Part shown: piece by piece, positions 36,409 through 45,842 of the stretch | Position numbering within the stretch: the stretch's first letter is position 1 | Layout of the letters: every line of letters begins with the position of its first letter | Assembly (NCBI RefSeq): GCF_023277115.1 | Contig: NZ_JALQCS010000001.1 | Coordinates: 1,792,001 to 1,856,000, forward strand | Length of the DNA stretch: 64,000 nt | Source of the DNA: Acidithiobacillus acidisediminis | GTDB taxonomy: Bacteria; Pseudomonadota; Gammaproteobacteria; Acidithiobacillales; Acidithiobacillaceae | Direction: 5' to 3' | Translations under genes and position numbers: made by a program | The notes under the pieces: model-generated | Databases searched by the model: none | What the model saw: the letters and a program-made list of their open reading frames with translations, nothing else | What the model was told of the DNA's origin: nothing

Positions 36409-37976
36409 CCGCTACCCGGGAAATCATATTCCAGGACGCGGCGATCAGCGGCTCAGCGAACGCACAACCCGCTCGTTCGGGCTATGCTGACCTGCTAAAC
36501 GCGATAGAAAACCAACAAGTGAATTGCCTTGTTGTCGACGAAATCTCTCGTCTCAGTCGCGATCCATCAGAGATCATCCGGATCACCGAACGGATTGAAA
36601 AACACAATATCCTGCTGTTGTCTTCCGATGGGATCGACTCCCTTGAGCCGGACTGGCAAATGCGTTTGGCCCTGGCAGGAATCATGGGGAAGTCCGAACT
36701 GGATAATATCCGGTACCAGACGAAACGCGGCCTACGGGGACAGCTGGAAAGAGGATATATGATCGCTCCACCGGCTTTTGGTTACACTCGTATTCGGGTT
36801 AATGCTGCCGGTTTGCCGGCAGTCAATGAAGAGGAAGCGACCGGCACGATCTGGAAAGTCAACGAAGCACAAGCAACTATAGTCCGTCAGATTTACGAGC
36901 AGAGAGCCAGTGGAGTAGCGCTCGGAGAAATTGCCCGGGAATTGAACGACAAAAAGATTCTGCTGCCACGTGCAGGTAAAAAAGGACAATCGGTGTGGCT
37001 ACCGACCACCGTACATCGACTCATCACAAATCCCATTTATCGAGGCGTTCTTGTACTCCACGGAAGCGAATCGTATCGCGCCACCCACAAATCGCGGGCA
37101 GAGGAACCGATCGAATACCACCGCCCGTCTCTGCGTCTGGTTTCGGACGAGGTCTGGGCCAAGTGCAATCCTACCTCCTCCAGACCACGGACAAAAAAAA
37201 GAAACTCCCATTTTTTGTCCCGCTTGGTCACCTGCGGGTTGTGTGGCCGGTATTTGAGCATGACATCCGCGTCACACAACTGTCGAAGCCTGTTCTGCTC
37301 CGCATGCTCGGTACGTAGGAAAGTATCTGGCGACAAACACACCCAGACAACCAGCGTGTCCCTCAACGCAGTAAAGGCATTGATACGACAGGTTCTCCTA
37401 TTCACGATAAGTAACCCCGAAGTATTCTCTGCATACCAGAACGCCCTCAACTGCAAGCTCACCAATACATCGCGTGACCGACTCAGTCAAGTGCGAAAGA
37501 AACTGCGGACTTTATCCAAGGACTATCAGAACACTCTGGATCAGTACATCGCTGGGAACGATACACTCGAATCCCAGGTCGCGTTACTGGGCCTACGACG
37601 GCAAGCGCTAAAAACCGAAAAGGAACTTTTGGAGAACCAGTTGCGGAGCCTCGACGAAGAGAGCATACAGCACCAACTTTCCATCACGCCAAGCGATCTG
37701 ATCGATACGCTTATGGAAGATTCAAAAGTCTACGAAGATCGCTTGTACCCCATTTTAAAGGCGATATTTCCGTCGATCCGACTGATGGGACGACGTTCGG
37801 ATAAGGCCGCAGTATTTAAGGTACAAATAGACTTAGGTCAGGCCGTTGCAGCAGCATCTGGAACCGCGACCGTGGTCGCACATCCGATCACTACCACTTA
37901 TTCAGTATTGGCATCAAAAAGACAACCAGGGGTTTGGACAGTCACACCCTCTATCCCCCCAAAGGCCACAACCTAG
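36303..37976 (+). CDS. Large serine recombinase
   Basis: A 557-residue serine integrase/recombinase. The catalytic domain starts IGIYARYSTADQSETSIADQ with nucleophile Ser10, followed by VVDEISRLSRDPSE and the LDNIRYQTKRGLRGQLERGY helix region. The recombinase domain lies about residues 160-270 (GYTRIRVN...GEIARELNDKK). A zinc ribbon CGLCGRY...CSAC sits near residues 320-345, then a coiled coil (about 390-450). It has a clear rho-independent terminator 20 bp downstream. It is probably used to move the neighbouring island. Confidence 0.92.
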   Translation: MLIGIYARYSTADQSETSIADQIRRCRNTIAHKKITATREIIFQDAAISGSANAQPARSGYADLLNAIENQQVNCLVVDEISRLSRDPSEIIRITERIEKHNILLLSSDGIDSLEPDWQMRLALAGIMGKSELDNIRYQTKRGLRGQLERGYMIAPPAFGYTRIRVNAAGLPAVNEEEATGTIWKVNEAQATIVRQIYEQRASGVALGEIARELNDKKILLPRAGKKGQSVWLPTTVHRLITNPIYRGVLVLHGSESYRATHKSRAEEPIEYHRPSLRLVSDEVWAKCNPTSSRPRTKKRNSHFLSRLVTCGLCGRYLSMTSASHNCRSLFCSACSVRRKVSGDKHTQTTSVSLNAVKALIRQVLLFTISNPEVFSAYQNALNCKLTNTSRDRLSQVRKKLRTLSKDYQNTLDQYIAGNDTLESQVALLGLRRQALKTEKELLENQLRSLDEESIQHQLSITPSDLIDTLMEDSKVYEDRLYPILKAIFPSIRLMGRRSDKAAVFKVQIDLGQAVAAASGTATVVAHPITTTYSVLASKRQPGVWTVTPSIPPKATT

Positions 37977-37995
37977 GATCTCTATCCGCCTTTCA

Positions 37996-38019
37996 GCCCC
38001 AATACATTGGGGCCTTTTT
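37996..38019 (+). terminator. Rho-independent terminator after the first serine recombinase
   Basis: GCCCCAAT-AC-ATTGGGGC (37996-38013) forms a perfect 8-bp stem with a 2-nt loop gap, followed by CTTTTTA. It lies 20 bp after the recombinase stop. Confidence 0.85.
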
Positions 38020-38058
38020 ATGCACAGAAAGGGCTACCAAAAGGTAGCCCGTAAATGT

Positions 38059-38655
38059 TTACTTGACATCTCTCCTTTGGTTGCACAGCATAACAACGAC
38101 CTCATCTAGTATCTGATCCCAATCTTGGGGATCGGGGATCATATGGCTACCCGTGAGCGCCTGATATAACCGGGCGATCGTCTCTTTGACACGTTCCTCC
38201 GCGAGATACGCTGAGACGGGAAGCATCTCCCCCCAGACAGTATCACGTGCAATCGTATCGAGCGCCAGATCGATCACCATGCCTCGGCTGACCGCCTCGC
38301 GTCGTTCGTCGATATTAGCTATTCCGGCCGCCGATAGCGCAGCTATGATCGAAATACCGAGCCAGTCTGCAATCTTTGCAAAAACACTGACAGGCAAGCG
38401 CCGAACCCGATAGCCTCCGCGCATCAGGACTTGGTAGTCCGCCTTGCGGATACGCAATAGCTTGCGTACGTTTTTTACCTTCTGATTTCGCTGCTGGGCC
38501 ACCATAGTCACCCATGTTCGCAGCTGTTTGCCCTGCCCTTGCGACAAGCTATCGAACAGCGCTTTCAAACTCAATGGGGACTTCCTATCCGTACCCGCAC
38601 AAGTCCAGCGCAGATTCCGAATCGTTTGCACTTCCACAACAGACCGATTTTCCAT
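38059..38655 (-). CDS. Unknown HTH-like protein between the two serine recombinases
   Basis: A 198-residue protein starting MENRSVVEVQTIR; AGGAG lies 6 nt before the ATG at 38655. The middle is basic and looks like a helix-turn-helix (KVRKLLRIRKADYQVLMRGGYRVRR, with a helix VFAKIADWLGISIIAALS after it, about residues 65-115), resembling Cro/XRE-type folds. The C-terminal half is acidic and helical. It faces the second recombinase with a 270-bp shared region. I do not recognise the family; a regulator of the recombinases or a directionality factor are both possible. Confidence 0.55.
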   Translation of the reverse strand: MENRSVVEVQTIRNLRWTCAGTDRKSPLSLKALFDSLSQGQGKQLRTWVTMVAQQRNQKVKNVRKLLRIRKADYQVLMRGGYRVRRLPVSVFAKIADWLGISIIAALSAAGIANIDERREAVSRGMVIDLALDTIARDTVWGEMLPVSAYLAEERVKETIARLYQALTGSHMIPDPQDWDQILDEVVVMLCNQRRDVK

Positions 38656-38927
38656 ATGTGCTCCTTTTCCGTTTGACCTTTCACGCCACGCGCTGATTTC
38701 GAGGCTTCGTTGCGTACCTAGTATAGTCACCCGATTCGCAGTCTACGCCCCTATCCAAAATCTCCGTGCGATACCTGTCGCTATATTATCCAGGCCCACA
38801 AAGAACCGGTGTTCCCTTCATCCGAAACCTGGAAAACATCACCTAGTTGCACAGGGTGTTCCTATACTGTTTGCAGCCTCTCATACCGCTGCACATCCGA
38901 CCCTAACATCAACTACAAGGAGGCTTC

Positions 38928-40652
38928 ATGCCAACAGCAGCCATCTACGCACGATTCAGTACCGATAATCAGCGCGAGACCTCGATCGAGGACCAAGTTC
39001 GACGTTGCAAGGCTGTCGCTGAACGGAACGGCTATACCGTTCCTAATCATCTCATTTTCTCCGATTCGGCGATTTCTGGGAGTGAGAAAGCCACAACAAA
39101 ACGGGAGGGTTATAAAGCGCTCATTGATGCCTGGGAATCCGGCAAATTTGACTGCATCATCCTGGACGAAATCAGCCGCATCAGTCGCAGCCTAAAAGAA
39201 ACGATCAAGGTAACCGATCGTATCATGCAGACCAATGTCCGTCTTATCACGGCCGATGGGCGCGATTCACAAACAGCAAACTGGCTTGAGTTGCTGCAGA
39301 TTGGAGCGATTTTTGCGGAAAAATCCCTCCAGTCCACGGCCTTTCGCGTTCGAAGAGGCATGGTCGGCCAATTGCAGCGCGGCTATGAAGTCGGCTATCC
39401 GCCATACGGTTACGATGCTGTATCCGTTGGCGTCTCGGGAAATCCTGTGACCCCAGGAGAAGAACGCGTCGGCATGCGATGGATGATCAATCCGGAGGAA
39501 GCGAAGATCATTGTTCAGATGTTCGAGATGCGTAAGGCAGGAAAAAGTTTCAATCAAATCTGCCAGCATCTCAACTCCGCCGGCGTGAACCCCCCTCGCG
39601 ATCCCAGAACGCCGCAAGGAGTGGCATTCTGGCGACCTGGGACGATTCGCAGACTTATCGCGAATGAGACCTTTTGTGGGGTACTTGTGACCAACGATTT
39701 AGAACTCTCTGACAACACTACGGGAAAGACCGAGAAAGGCAGAACCACTCGCTACGATAGACCCCATCTCCGCATCATTGATGACGAACTCTGGATCGCG
39801 TGCAACAGTAAGAAAGGCGCACGCGCGAGTTATGGAGGAGGTAAAAATGCGTTAGCCGGACTTATCGAGTGCGGTACCTGTGGCACGAAGTTATCGCTGA
39901 GCAGTGCCGGCAAAGAGCAGAAACTTGTTCAATCTTTCTACTGTGCGAGTTGCCGGCAAAGAAAAAGCGTGGGCGCAGCATCGGCAGTCCGGGTTCCGGT
40001 CAATACCGCAAAAGCTGGGGTAGAAACCATGCTCCGTTTTTGCCTGCAGAGAATCGTTGATAATCCCGCTATTCGCGAGGAGTTTACCGCGCGACTGCGT
40101 GCCAAGCTTACCGGCGATAGGCAATCGGAATTACTTGCATTACAGGAAGAATGCAAGCAGGCAGAAAAAAAGTACACGCGCGCGGTGGAATTGCTCAGCA
40201 AGATAGGAGAGGAAGATCATCTCAGCAAAACAGTTGTTACGCTCCATGCGGCCTGGAAAACCCTGGAAACACGATATCACCGGCTGAAGTCGGCGATTGG
40301 GCAAGTCGACAAGAAAACCCTTGCCAAGCAACTGCGATTCGATCCCGCAAAAGCGGTGGCTTCGGTGTTCGATGCCGGGCTGCCTCCCGAACGGTTACGG
40401 GCGATGTTGCTTGGAGTCTTTCCCAAGATCATCGCGATCGGGAAGACGAATCGGTACACAACTCTCTTTCGGATTAGCCTCTGTCCAGGCGCTTTGGCTG
40501 CCGCTGCAACGGGCACGGAAATCCAGGATTCAGGCGTGGTGAGGTTATCGATCCGGTTGACGGCACGCACCAGCGGTGAACGCGGCTGGTTGGTCGAGGA
40601 GATTGAGGAGCCGGTGCGTCAGCCGACAGAAGAAAGCACACACCAAGAGTAA
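38928..40652 (+). CDS. Large serine recombinase (second, distinct copy)
   Basis: A 574-residue serine recombinase related to but different from the upstream one. The catalytic domain is AAIYARFSTDNQRETSIEDQ with Ser11 as nucleophile, ILDEISRISRSLKE and FRVRRGMVGQLQRGY. The recombinase domain is about residues 165-280. The zinc ribbon is CGTCGTKLSL...CASC near residues 318-345, and a coiled coil is near 395-430. AAGGAGG lies 5 nt before the ATG. A terminator follows 20 bp after the stop. Same orientation as the first. Confidence 0.92.
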   Translation: MPTAAIYARFSTDNQRETSIEDQVRRCKAVAERNGYTVPNHLIFSDSAISGSEKATTKREGYKALIDAWESGKFDCIILDEISRISRSLKETIKVTDRIMQTNVRLITADGRDSQTANWLELLQIGAIFAEKSLQSTAFRVRRGMVGQLQRGYEVGYPPYGYDAVSVGVSGNPVTPGEERVGMRWMINPEEAKIIVQMFEMRKAGKSFNQICQHLNSAGVNPPRDPRTPQGVAFWRPGTIRRLIANETFCGVLVTNDLELSDNTTGKTEKGRTTRYDRPHLRIIDDELWIACNSKKGARASYGGGKNALAGLIECGTCGTKLSLSSAGKEQKLVQSFYCASCRQRKSVGAASAVRVPVNTAKAGVETMLRFCLQRIVDNPAIREEFTARLRAKLTGDRQSELLALQEECKQAEKKYTRAVELLSKIGEEDHLSKTVVTLHAAWKTLETRYHRLKSAIGQVDKKTLAKQLRFDPAKAVASVFDAGLPPERLRAMLLGVFPKIIAIGKTNRYTTLFRISLCPGALAAAATGTEIQDSGVVRLSIRLTARTSGERGWLVEEIEEPVRQPTEESTHQE

Positions 40653-40673
40653 ACGTTCCTCACGTTATTTCTT

Positions 40674-40702
40674 CCCCGGAAAGTTGCATTCCGGGGATTT
40701 TT
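40674..40702 (+). terminator. Rho-independent terminator after the second serine recombinase
   Basis: CCCCGGAA (40674-40681) pairs with TTCCGGGG (40689-40696) around a 7-nt loop and is followed by ATTTTTG. It ends the recombinase transcript just before the IS5-family element. Confidence 0.85.
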
Positions 40703-40727
40703 GTTGGAGTTGCACGTTGACATTTAG

Positions 40728-41913
40728 GGAAGCTCTGCACAGCCTGAGCTGGTAGAATGAGGGGGTGCGCACAAGGCAGGAAGCGATCATGGCAGGTCAG
40801 ATGACATTTGCGGAGACAATGGGGCTGTCGCGCCGACACAAGGAGACCAAGCGGGAGCGTTTCCTTCGGGAGATGGACCAGGTGGTGCCTTGGCAGCCGT
40901 TGATTGAGTGCATCGCTCCCTACTACCCCAAAGCTGGACCGCGTGGCGGTCGCAAGCCCATGCCGATAGAGCAAATGCTACGTATTCACTTTCTGCAGCA
41001 ATGGTATGCCTACTCGGACCCAGGCATGGAAGAGGCCCTCTATGAAATTCCCTTGCTACGGGCCTTTGCCGGTATCGACTTGGGCCGTGACCTGATCCCC
41101 GACGAGTCCACGATCCTGCGCTTTCGTCGCCTGCTGGAGCAGCACGGTTTGGCGCAACAGATATTTGCCCAAGTACAGGAGCTGCTGGAAGCCTCCCACT
41201 TGATTCTGCAGGAAGGCAAGATGGTGGATGCCACCTTGATTCACGCCCCCAGCTCGACCAAGAATCGAGACCGCAAACGGGACCCCGAAATGCATCAAAC
41301 CAAGAAGGGGAACCAATGGTATTTCGGCATGAAGGCCCATGTCGCGACGGACACGCAAGGCCTGGTTCAGGCCGTCGAGTTCACCGCGGCCCATGTTCCG
41401 GACCATCGGGTGCTGGAAGAGCTGCTGACCGGAGACGAGAAGACGGTGCTCGCCGATCGTGGCTACGATTACCCGCAGGTCCATGAATTTTTGCACAAGC
41501 AGGGGATTCAGGATGCCGTGGCTCGACGTCGCTTTCCCGGCCAGAAGACGGGGCTACAGGCACTCCAGCGTTTCAACCGCCGTGTAGCAAGCATCCGTGC
41601 GCGGGGTGAACATGCCTTCCGCGTCCTGAAGTGTCAGTTTGGCTACCGCAAGACCCGCTATCGGGGCTTAGCCAAAAACGGTGCGCAACTGACCACCTTG
41701 TTTGCCCTGGTGAACCTCTACCTGGTTCGTAAGGAGCTCTGTTGGTTACGGGCGTAATCCGTCACAAAGACGAAAATCGGGTGATTTCCGTGGGCACCAT
41801 GCGCTCTTTGCTGTCTCTGGGGAGGAAAAAATGAGAATTTTGGTCGCCAAATCGATTTTGCGAGACAAACTCGCCCCAAATCACGACGATTTTACTACCA
41901 GTTCAGTGGTTCC
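40728..41913 (+). mobile_element. IS5-family insertion sequence (1186 bp)
   Basis: The ends are imperfect inverted repeats (GGAAGCTCTGCAC at 40728 and, on the opposite strand, GGAACCACTGAAC at 41913; 10 of 13 match). The element is flanked by a direct repeat TTAG (40724-40727 and 41914-41917), which fits the YTAR target duplication of IS5. One transposase gene fills most of it; the 156 bp after the gene carry nothing recognisable. Confidence 0.8.
40789..41757 (+). CDS. IS5-family DDE transposase
   Basis: A 322-residue transposase starting MAGQMTFAETMGLSRR. The DDE residues lie in KMVDATLIHAPSSTKNRD (first D), TVLADRGYDYP (second D) and RVLKCQFGYRKTRYRG...(E in GEHAFRVLKC, the Y-x(2)-R-x(3)-E-like block). 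N-terminal LRIHFLQQWYAYSDPGMEEALY is the DUF772 domain. About 70% similar by eye to the transposase of the two 1149-bp elements further on. Confidence 0.92.
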   Translation: MAGQMTFAETMGLSRRHKETKRERFLREMDQVVPWQPLIECIAPYYPKAGPRGGRKPMPIEQMLRIHFLQQWYAYSDPGMEEALYEIPLLRAFAGIDLGRDLIPDESTILRFRRLLEQHGLAQQIFAQVQELLEASHLILQEGKMVDATLIHAPSSTKNRDRKRDPEMHQTKKGNQWYFGMKAHVATDTQGLVQAVEFTAAHVPDHRVLEELLTGDEKTVLADRGYDYPQVHEFLHKQGIQDAVARRRFPGQKTGLQALQRFNRRVASIRARGEHAFRVLKCQFGYRKTRYRGLAKNGAQLTTLFALVNLYLVRKELCWLRA

Positions 41914-41917
41914 TTAG

Positions 41918-42254
41918 GTCACCTCTGGCCATCGTTCCAGAGGCACTGGGCTCGATCTCGGTCACACTTGCGCGATCGGTAAAACCCAGCCGTCCCCTGT
42001 GGCCTACGGGGCGTCCACCGTGGCATGGGATGCTCGCCGGGAGGGCCTCTCGCCGTCCTGCGCCTACCCTACAGCAATGATACCGCCGTACTCAGCCCTA
42101 TGCCGAGCCGCCAAATACTCTTCATCCTATTGTTTTTATGGACGAAATTAGCCATACCAGTATTGTCTCAACTGGTTCCCCTGAAGAGATAATTTAGCAA
42201 TTGGTAGGCAAGATGTTACCGGCCTGCTGACTGCCGCCATCCGCCGAGCGTAGT
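41918..42254. other. Intergenic region without a recognisable gene
   Basis: The 337 bp between the IS element and the HipA-like gene have no frame with protein-like composition on either strand. Base composition changes from GC-rich to AT-richer toward 42200. Probably remnant mobile DNA. Confidence 0.4.
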
Positions 42255-43694
42255 TTACTCTGAAGCGTCCGGAGCGAGAGCTTCCATATGCGCCGTAGCC
42301 ATCTCTCGAAAGTCCTGCGATATATGCGGATCCCTGGCGACATCCCCCCAGAACAATCGGGCCAGATCTTTGGCGAGCGATATTAGGGCATCCTCTTCCA
42401 CGTAGGCCGATATATCCTTGAAGCCTGGCACCACCGATCCCTGCGCCGCGGGCGCATATTGCATGGGAAGCATGTCGTATACGGGCGCCACGACGAAAGT
42501 CCGGGAACCAGCACTTGGCCCTGGCATAAAAGAGAGGTTCCCAGAGTGACGGTCGGTATTACCAATGAAATGCCCATACGCATCCAGAAGTCTTATCCGC
42601 TTCTCGGTATCCGGATCGATAAGTCCGAGCTCATGCAACTTTTTTGCGGCAGTAGCCCAACCCGGCAAGTCGCCAAGGACTTCCATCAGGATGAATCGCA
42701 TAGAAAAAACAGGAGTACGTCCGTACAGTCCAATCCGGTCAAATCGGGTGCTCTCCAAAAACCAGCGACCATCGGTTCCCTGCACAATATCCGTTGCCGC
42801 TGTGGGCACCCCGAACCTGGACAAAACGGAGAGCGCATGGAACTCGGCTCGAAGTAAATCGCACCACCGTCGGGCCACCGGGCTCTTTTCCTGGGCTGAA
42901 GGAGAGAACTTGACGATGACCTGCCAGATGGATCCGCTCGCATCAGCGACACACGCCGTAAACTTGGGCTGCTCTCCGCCTACACTGGAACGGGGTATCC
43001 ACTGTCCAGTCACGAGATCGTGAACACGTTGCGCATAAACCGCGGGACGTTCCGGGATGGCAACCACCTGTGTCTCTGCTTTTTGCCGTCCAAATAGCAC
43101 AGCGGATGATACGCCTATCAGAAAATTCCCTGGAAGATCCTCTCCCACGCGGGAAAGCAACCGAAGAACTTGGTGATCGCTCCATTCATGTACGTGCTCT
43201 GAAAGCTCTTCGGCGTCCAGTGCGGAATCCCTTAGCGCGAATAATGGCTGCGCGAGGGCGCGACCCAGATATCCTTGATAACGAAGGTCCTGCAGAAACC
43301 ACGGAATGCCTTCATAATGGGTTCGCACCCAGCCCTTCGGGAGCCGCCCTGCCATAGACTGCGCGCCGGGACCTGGCGTAAAGATGTACTCGTCGGCCTC
43401 AAGAACGGTTAGGGCACCGAAAGGCAACAACGTGCCTTGACCGTCTACGCGATAGACCGAAATTCGCCAAGGGCGACTCGGATCTCCGTCAACAGCTTTC
43501 GCCCAGGCATAACGGGTGGCCCGCGCAGCACCGATTTTGCACAGGAACCCTGGTCGCTCACGTTGGCAGCGCTCCATTAATCGAGATAAGGTAGGGGGCG
43601 ACACTCCCAACCGATCGCGAAGGTCCTGCCCCTTTTTGGACCCGGAACGCAACAAACGAGCAAGACTGTCTACCGACGCGCCCATATTAGGCAT
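42255..43694 (-). CDS. HipA-family kinase with N-terminal HTH (YjjJ/HipH type)
   Basis: A 479-residue protein. An N-terminal winged HTH (LARLLRSGSKKGQDLRDRLGVSPPTLSRLM) is fused to a HipA kinase. Kinase signs are EQPKFTACVAD with the ATP-binding lysine region VIVKFSP, the HRD-like GNTDRHSGNLSFMP near residue 375, and the DFG-like VYDMLPMQYAP near 405. This arrangement is that of E. coli YjjJ, a HipA homologue without a separate antitoxin gene beside it. HipA kinases phosphorylate tRNA synthetases and stop growth. No partner HipB gene adjoins it here. ATG 43694 was chosen over GTG 43697. Confidence 0.85.
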   Translation of the reverse strand: MPNMGASVDSLARLLRSGSKKGQDLRDRLGVSPPTLSRLMERCQRERPGFLCKIGAARATRYAWAKAVDGDPSRPWRISVYRVDGQGTLLPFGALTVLEADEYIFTPGPGAQSMAGRLPKGWVRTHYEGIPWFLQDLRYQGYLGRALAQPLFALRDSALDAEELSEHVHEWSDHQVLRLLSRVGEDLPGNFLIGVSSAVLFGRQKAETQVVAIPERPAVYAQRVHDLVTGQWIPRSSVGGEQPKFTACVADASGSIWQVIVKFSPSAQEKSPVARRWCDLLRAEFHALSVLSRFGVPTAATDIVQGTDGRWFLESTRFDRIGLYGRTPVFSMRFILMEVLGDLPGWATAAKKLHELGLIDPDTEKRIRLLDAYGHFIGNTDRHSGNLSFMPGPSAGSRTFVVAPVYDMLPMQYAPAAQGSVVPGFKDISAYVEEDALISLAKDLARLFWGDVARDPHISQDFREMATAHMEALAPDASE

Positions 43695-43720
43695 CACATC
43701 TGAAAAGATAGTTAATTGGT

Positions 43721-43749
43721 ATTATTACTATTAATATATTGATTGTCAA
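43721..43749 (-). promoter_or_regulatory. Sigma-70-type promoter of the HipA-like gene
   Basis: On the minus strand TTGACA (43749-43744) is followed after 17 nt by AATAAT (43726-43721), a 5 of 6 match to the -10 consensus. The start codon is 26 nt further down. The region is strongly AT-rich in a GC-rich neighbourhood. Confidence 0.65.
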
Positions 43750-43908
43750 ATAATATTTTGACATTATGCGCGCCATAGTGAAACGATTGAAAAGCACATC
43801 CTAAGAATGGTACCGATTTGTCGAATCCAGTAAAGGTGACCAACGCGATCCAATCGAAGGACCAAGACGCCACCTCGTCACCCCACCCCTCCAGCGGTAG
43901 CGGTCCAT

Positions 43909-44169
43909 TTGGCAAGGTACGGAAGCAGCGAATGGCTCCGGAGGTATCCCTGTGGACAAAAACCAGAGGTTCTCGTCCACCACGAGCATTTCCCCAACGT
44001 CAACAGTTACAACAAGGGAATCGCTGAGGTGGGCACCAGCACGATAGGCGCGCCAACTGGCAATGCGGTCATGGGCCTACAGCTCAAGGCAAATGAACAG
44101 GTCATCATTGAGGACACCGGCTTCAAACCTACGGTCGCGGTCGAGCCATTGCCTCTTCCTCGTTGTTGA
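43909..44169 (+). CDS. Unknown short ORF in a mobile-DNA remnant
   Basis: Eighty-six codons. The second half (TIGAPTGNAVMGLQLKANEQ and onward) has a protein-like alternation of polar and hydrophobic residues; the first half does not. No homology recognised and no clear ribosome binding site. It may be a fragment of a larger plasmid or ICE gene. Confidence 0.25.
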   Translation: MARYGSSEWLRRYPCGQKPEVLVHHEHFPNVNSYNKGIAEVGTSTIGAPTGNAVMGLQLKANEQVIIEDTGFKPTVAVEPLPLPRC

Positions 44170-44258
44170 CGGACGGGGTCAGGGGCAAGACCCTGAGAGA
44201 CCCTGCACTTCCGCCACACCGCCGTGCTGCGCTAGACTGCTCGGGTGGAGGTGGCGGA

Positions 44259-44408
44259 ATGTTTATCGACGTATGGATCACCCGCCTGGCACCCTGGCTG
44301 ATCGGGGTTGGCGGCTTGCTGGGAATAGTCTTGGCAGCAGTACTGCTCTATCTGCGAAGGCATCCTGAGGATCCGGGGGGTTCCGATCGGGTGGATCCTC
44401 CTTCCTGA
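44259..44408 (+). CDS. Small single-helix membrane protein
   Basis: A 49-residue protein: MFIDVWITRLAPW, then one hydrophobic helix LIGVGGLLGIVLAAVLLYL and a charged C-terminal tail RRHPEDPGGSDRVD. A GGAGGTGG tract precedes the ATG by a few bases, so translation is plausible. Function unknown. Confidence 0.4.
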   Translation: MFIDVWITRLAPWLIGVGGLLGIVLAAVLLYLRRHPEDPGGSDRVDPPS

Positions 44409-44602
44409 TGCTTCAGGGCACCTCGAAAACCCGTTTCGCCAAAATTCTGATGCCGTTAAATCAGAGAGTTGCACCGATGTCCATGCGGTAATTTGAGGTT
44501 ATTCGAGGTGCCCTTCAATTGTCCCGATGTCGCTTAGCCTTTCGCCGAGGCGTGCTTTGATCCTGGGGTATAGGGCTCCGGGCACGACACGGTAAGGGGA
44601 AG

Positions 44603-44697
44603 CTAAATCTTGGATATATTGGTCGGCAGCACTTCCAGGGAATAGCCATCGCCGTATCGTTCTCCCACCGACCCCGACGCATGGCCCATGTGTCAAT
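44603..44697 (-). pseudogene. Remnant of a second tyrosine integrase (C-terminal end)
   Basis: The minus strand encodes GHASGSVGERYGDGYSLEV and a short tail ending at TAG 44603-44605. This matches the end of the integrase at 23726-25411 (GHAS then SYGDGYSIEV), with the His and the catalytic Tyr region. No start or catalytic core is upstream, so an older integrated element has been lost here. Confidence 0.65.
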
Positions 44698-44735
44698 TGG
44701 CATCGAAATTTGAGCTGTTCACTTTTGCACGCTGA

Positions 44736-45008
44736 TCGGAACGCACGGACGATCTGGAACGGCTCATTGCGGCCATCCGCCGGATGCCCGGATTCCACGG
44801 CATCCGGCGGCAACAATGGGCGCTCCTTGCCTTGGGCAAAAGCTGCTGGAATCGTACCCACAAAATCCCCTGGACGGGGTGGCCCCAAGAGATTCCGTAT
44901 GTGGACAAGCGGCAGCCTGTCTACCACCGCCCCGAGCCCTTGCGCCTCGATGTGCTCGTGCAACTCCAGGCGCGACGCAGCGGGACACCGACTCAGAGCT
45001 TATCCTGA
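44736..45008 (+). pseudogene. Fragment of an unknown plasmid-like gene
   Basis: An open frame without a convincing start reads RTDDLERLIAAIRRMPGFHG and continues through WALLALGKSCWNRTHKIPW to a TGA at 45006-45008. The regular charged helix and Trp-rich segment look like real protein, but the first codon follows an in-frame TGA at 44733-44735. Probably the remaining C-terminal part of a gene of mobile DNA. Family not recognised. Confidence 0.35.
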
Positions 45009-45301
45009 GAGGCCCACAGCTTCCGCTGGATCATTGTATTGCGTACACTGGCGCCGTAGGTGCGATAATGGTAACCAGCGTATAGATCGCGTTGCAGGTG
45101 GCCATGACGACGAGTGACCAGGGCAAGTATTCGTGGTTTGCTAAATGGAACAGTCTGCCAGACAAGTTCGGCGCCGCGCGCCTCCGAGGATTGCCAGATC
45201 AGCGCCTGGGGAATATCTTGCACATGAGGCATGACGGCTTGAGACTGTAAGCGGTCGTTAGAAACAGACTTCAAATAGCTATTGTATTTCGCGTGTGGCA
45301 T
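44993..45301 (-). CDS. Unknown 102-residue protein at the end of the RiPP/lnt operon
   Basis: The frame starts MPHAKYNSYLKSVSNDRLQS at 45301, 1 bp after the restored stop of lnt. The spacing suggests it was the last gene of the operon before insertions. It is basic, without signal peptide or membrane helix. No homology recognised. It overlaps the convergent fragment ending at 45008 by 16 bp. Expression in the current arrangement is doubtful because two insertion sequences separate it from the operon promoter. Confidence 0.35.
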   Translation of the reverse strand: MPHAKYNSYLKSVSNDRLQSQAVMPHVQDIPQALIWQSSEARGAELVWQTVPFSKPRILALVTRRHGHLQRDLYAGYHYRTYGASVRNTMIQRKLWASQDKL

Positions 45302-45842
45302 ATTACTTACTCTCTTTTCTACGTAGATGCAGTAATTGATGATCTTTCCATCCGACCCGCAGAATTGTGAGCACAAGAAAACTGCCAATTAAAAATGGCC
45401 AGTCACCGTAGTCTCCAAAAGGAGTCTTTCCTTTCCTTGGAGATATTTTTCCATTTAAGAGGCTGCTGAAAAAGTCGGTGGTATACTGGGCAAAATGGTG
45501 CAGCGGGGGGTGGAAAGATGCGTGGAGCCAAGGTAGAGACCCAAGGGTTATTCAGCTACGTTTCCCCGGAGCAACGGGTGCCCCAGGACCATCCGCTGAG
45601 AGCGATCCGGGCTATCGTGGATCGCTCCCTGGCGGAGATGGATAGCCATTTCAGCACGATGTACTCGAGCTACGGTCGTCCCTCCATTCCCCCGGAGTTT
45701 CTCCTGAGGGCGCTACTGCTGCAGGTGTTTTACAGCATCCGCTCGGAACGGCAGCTGATGGAGCAACTCAACTACAACCTGCTGTTCCGCTGGTTTGTCG
45801 GTTTGGGAATGGACGACGAGGTCTGGGTGCCCACGGTCTTTA

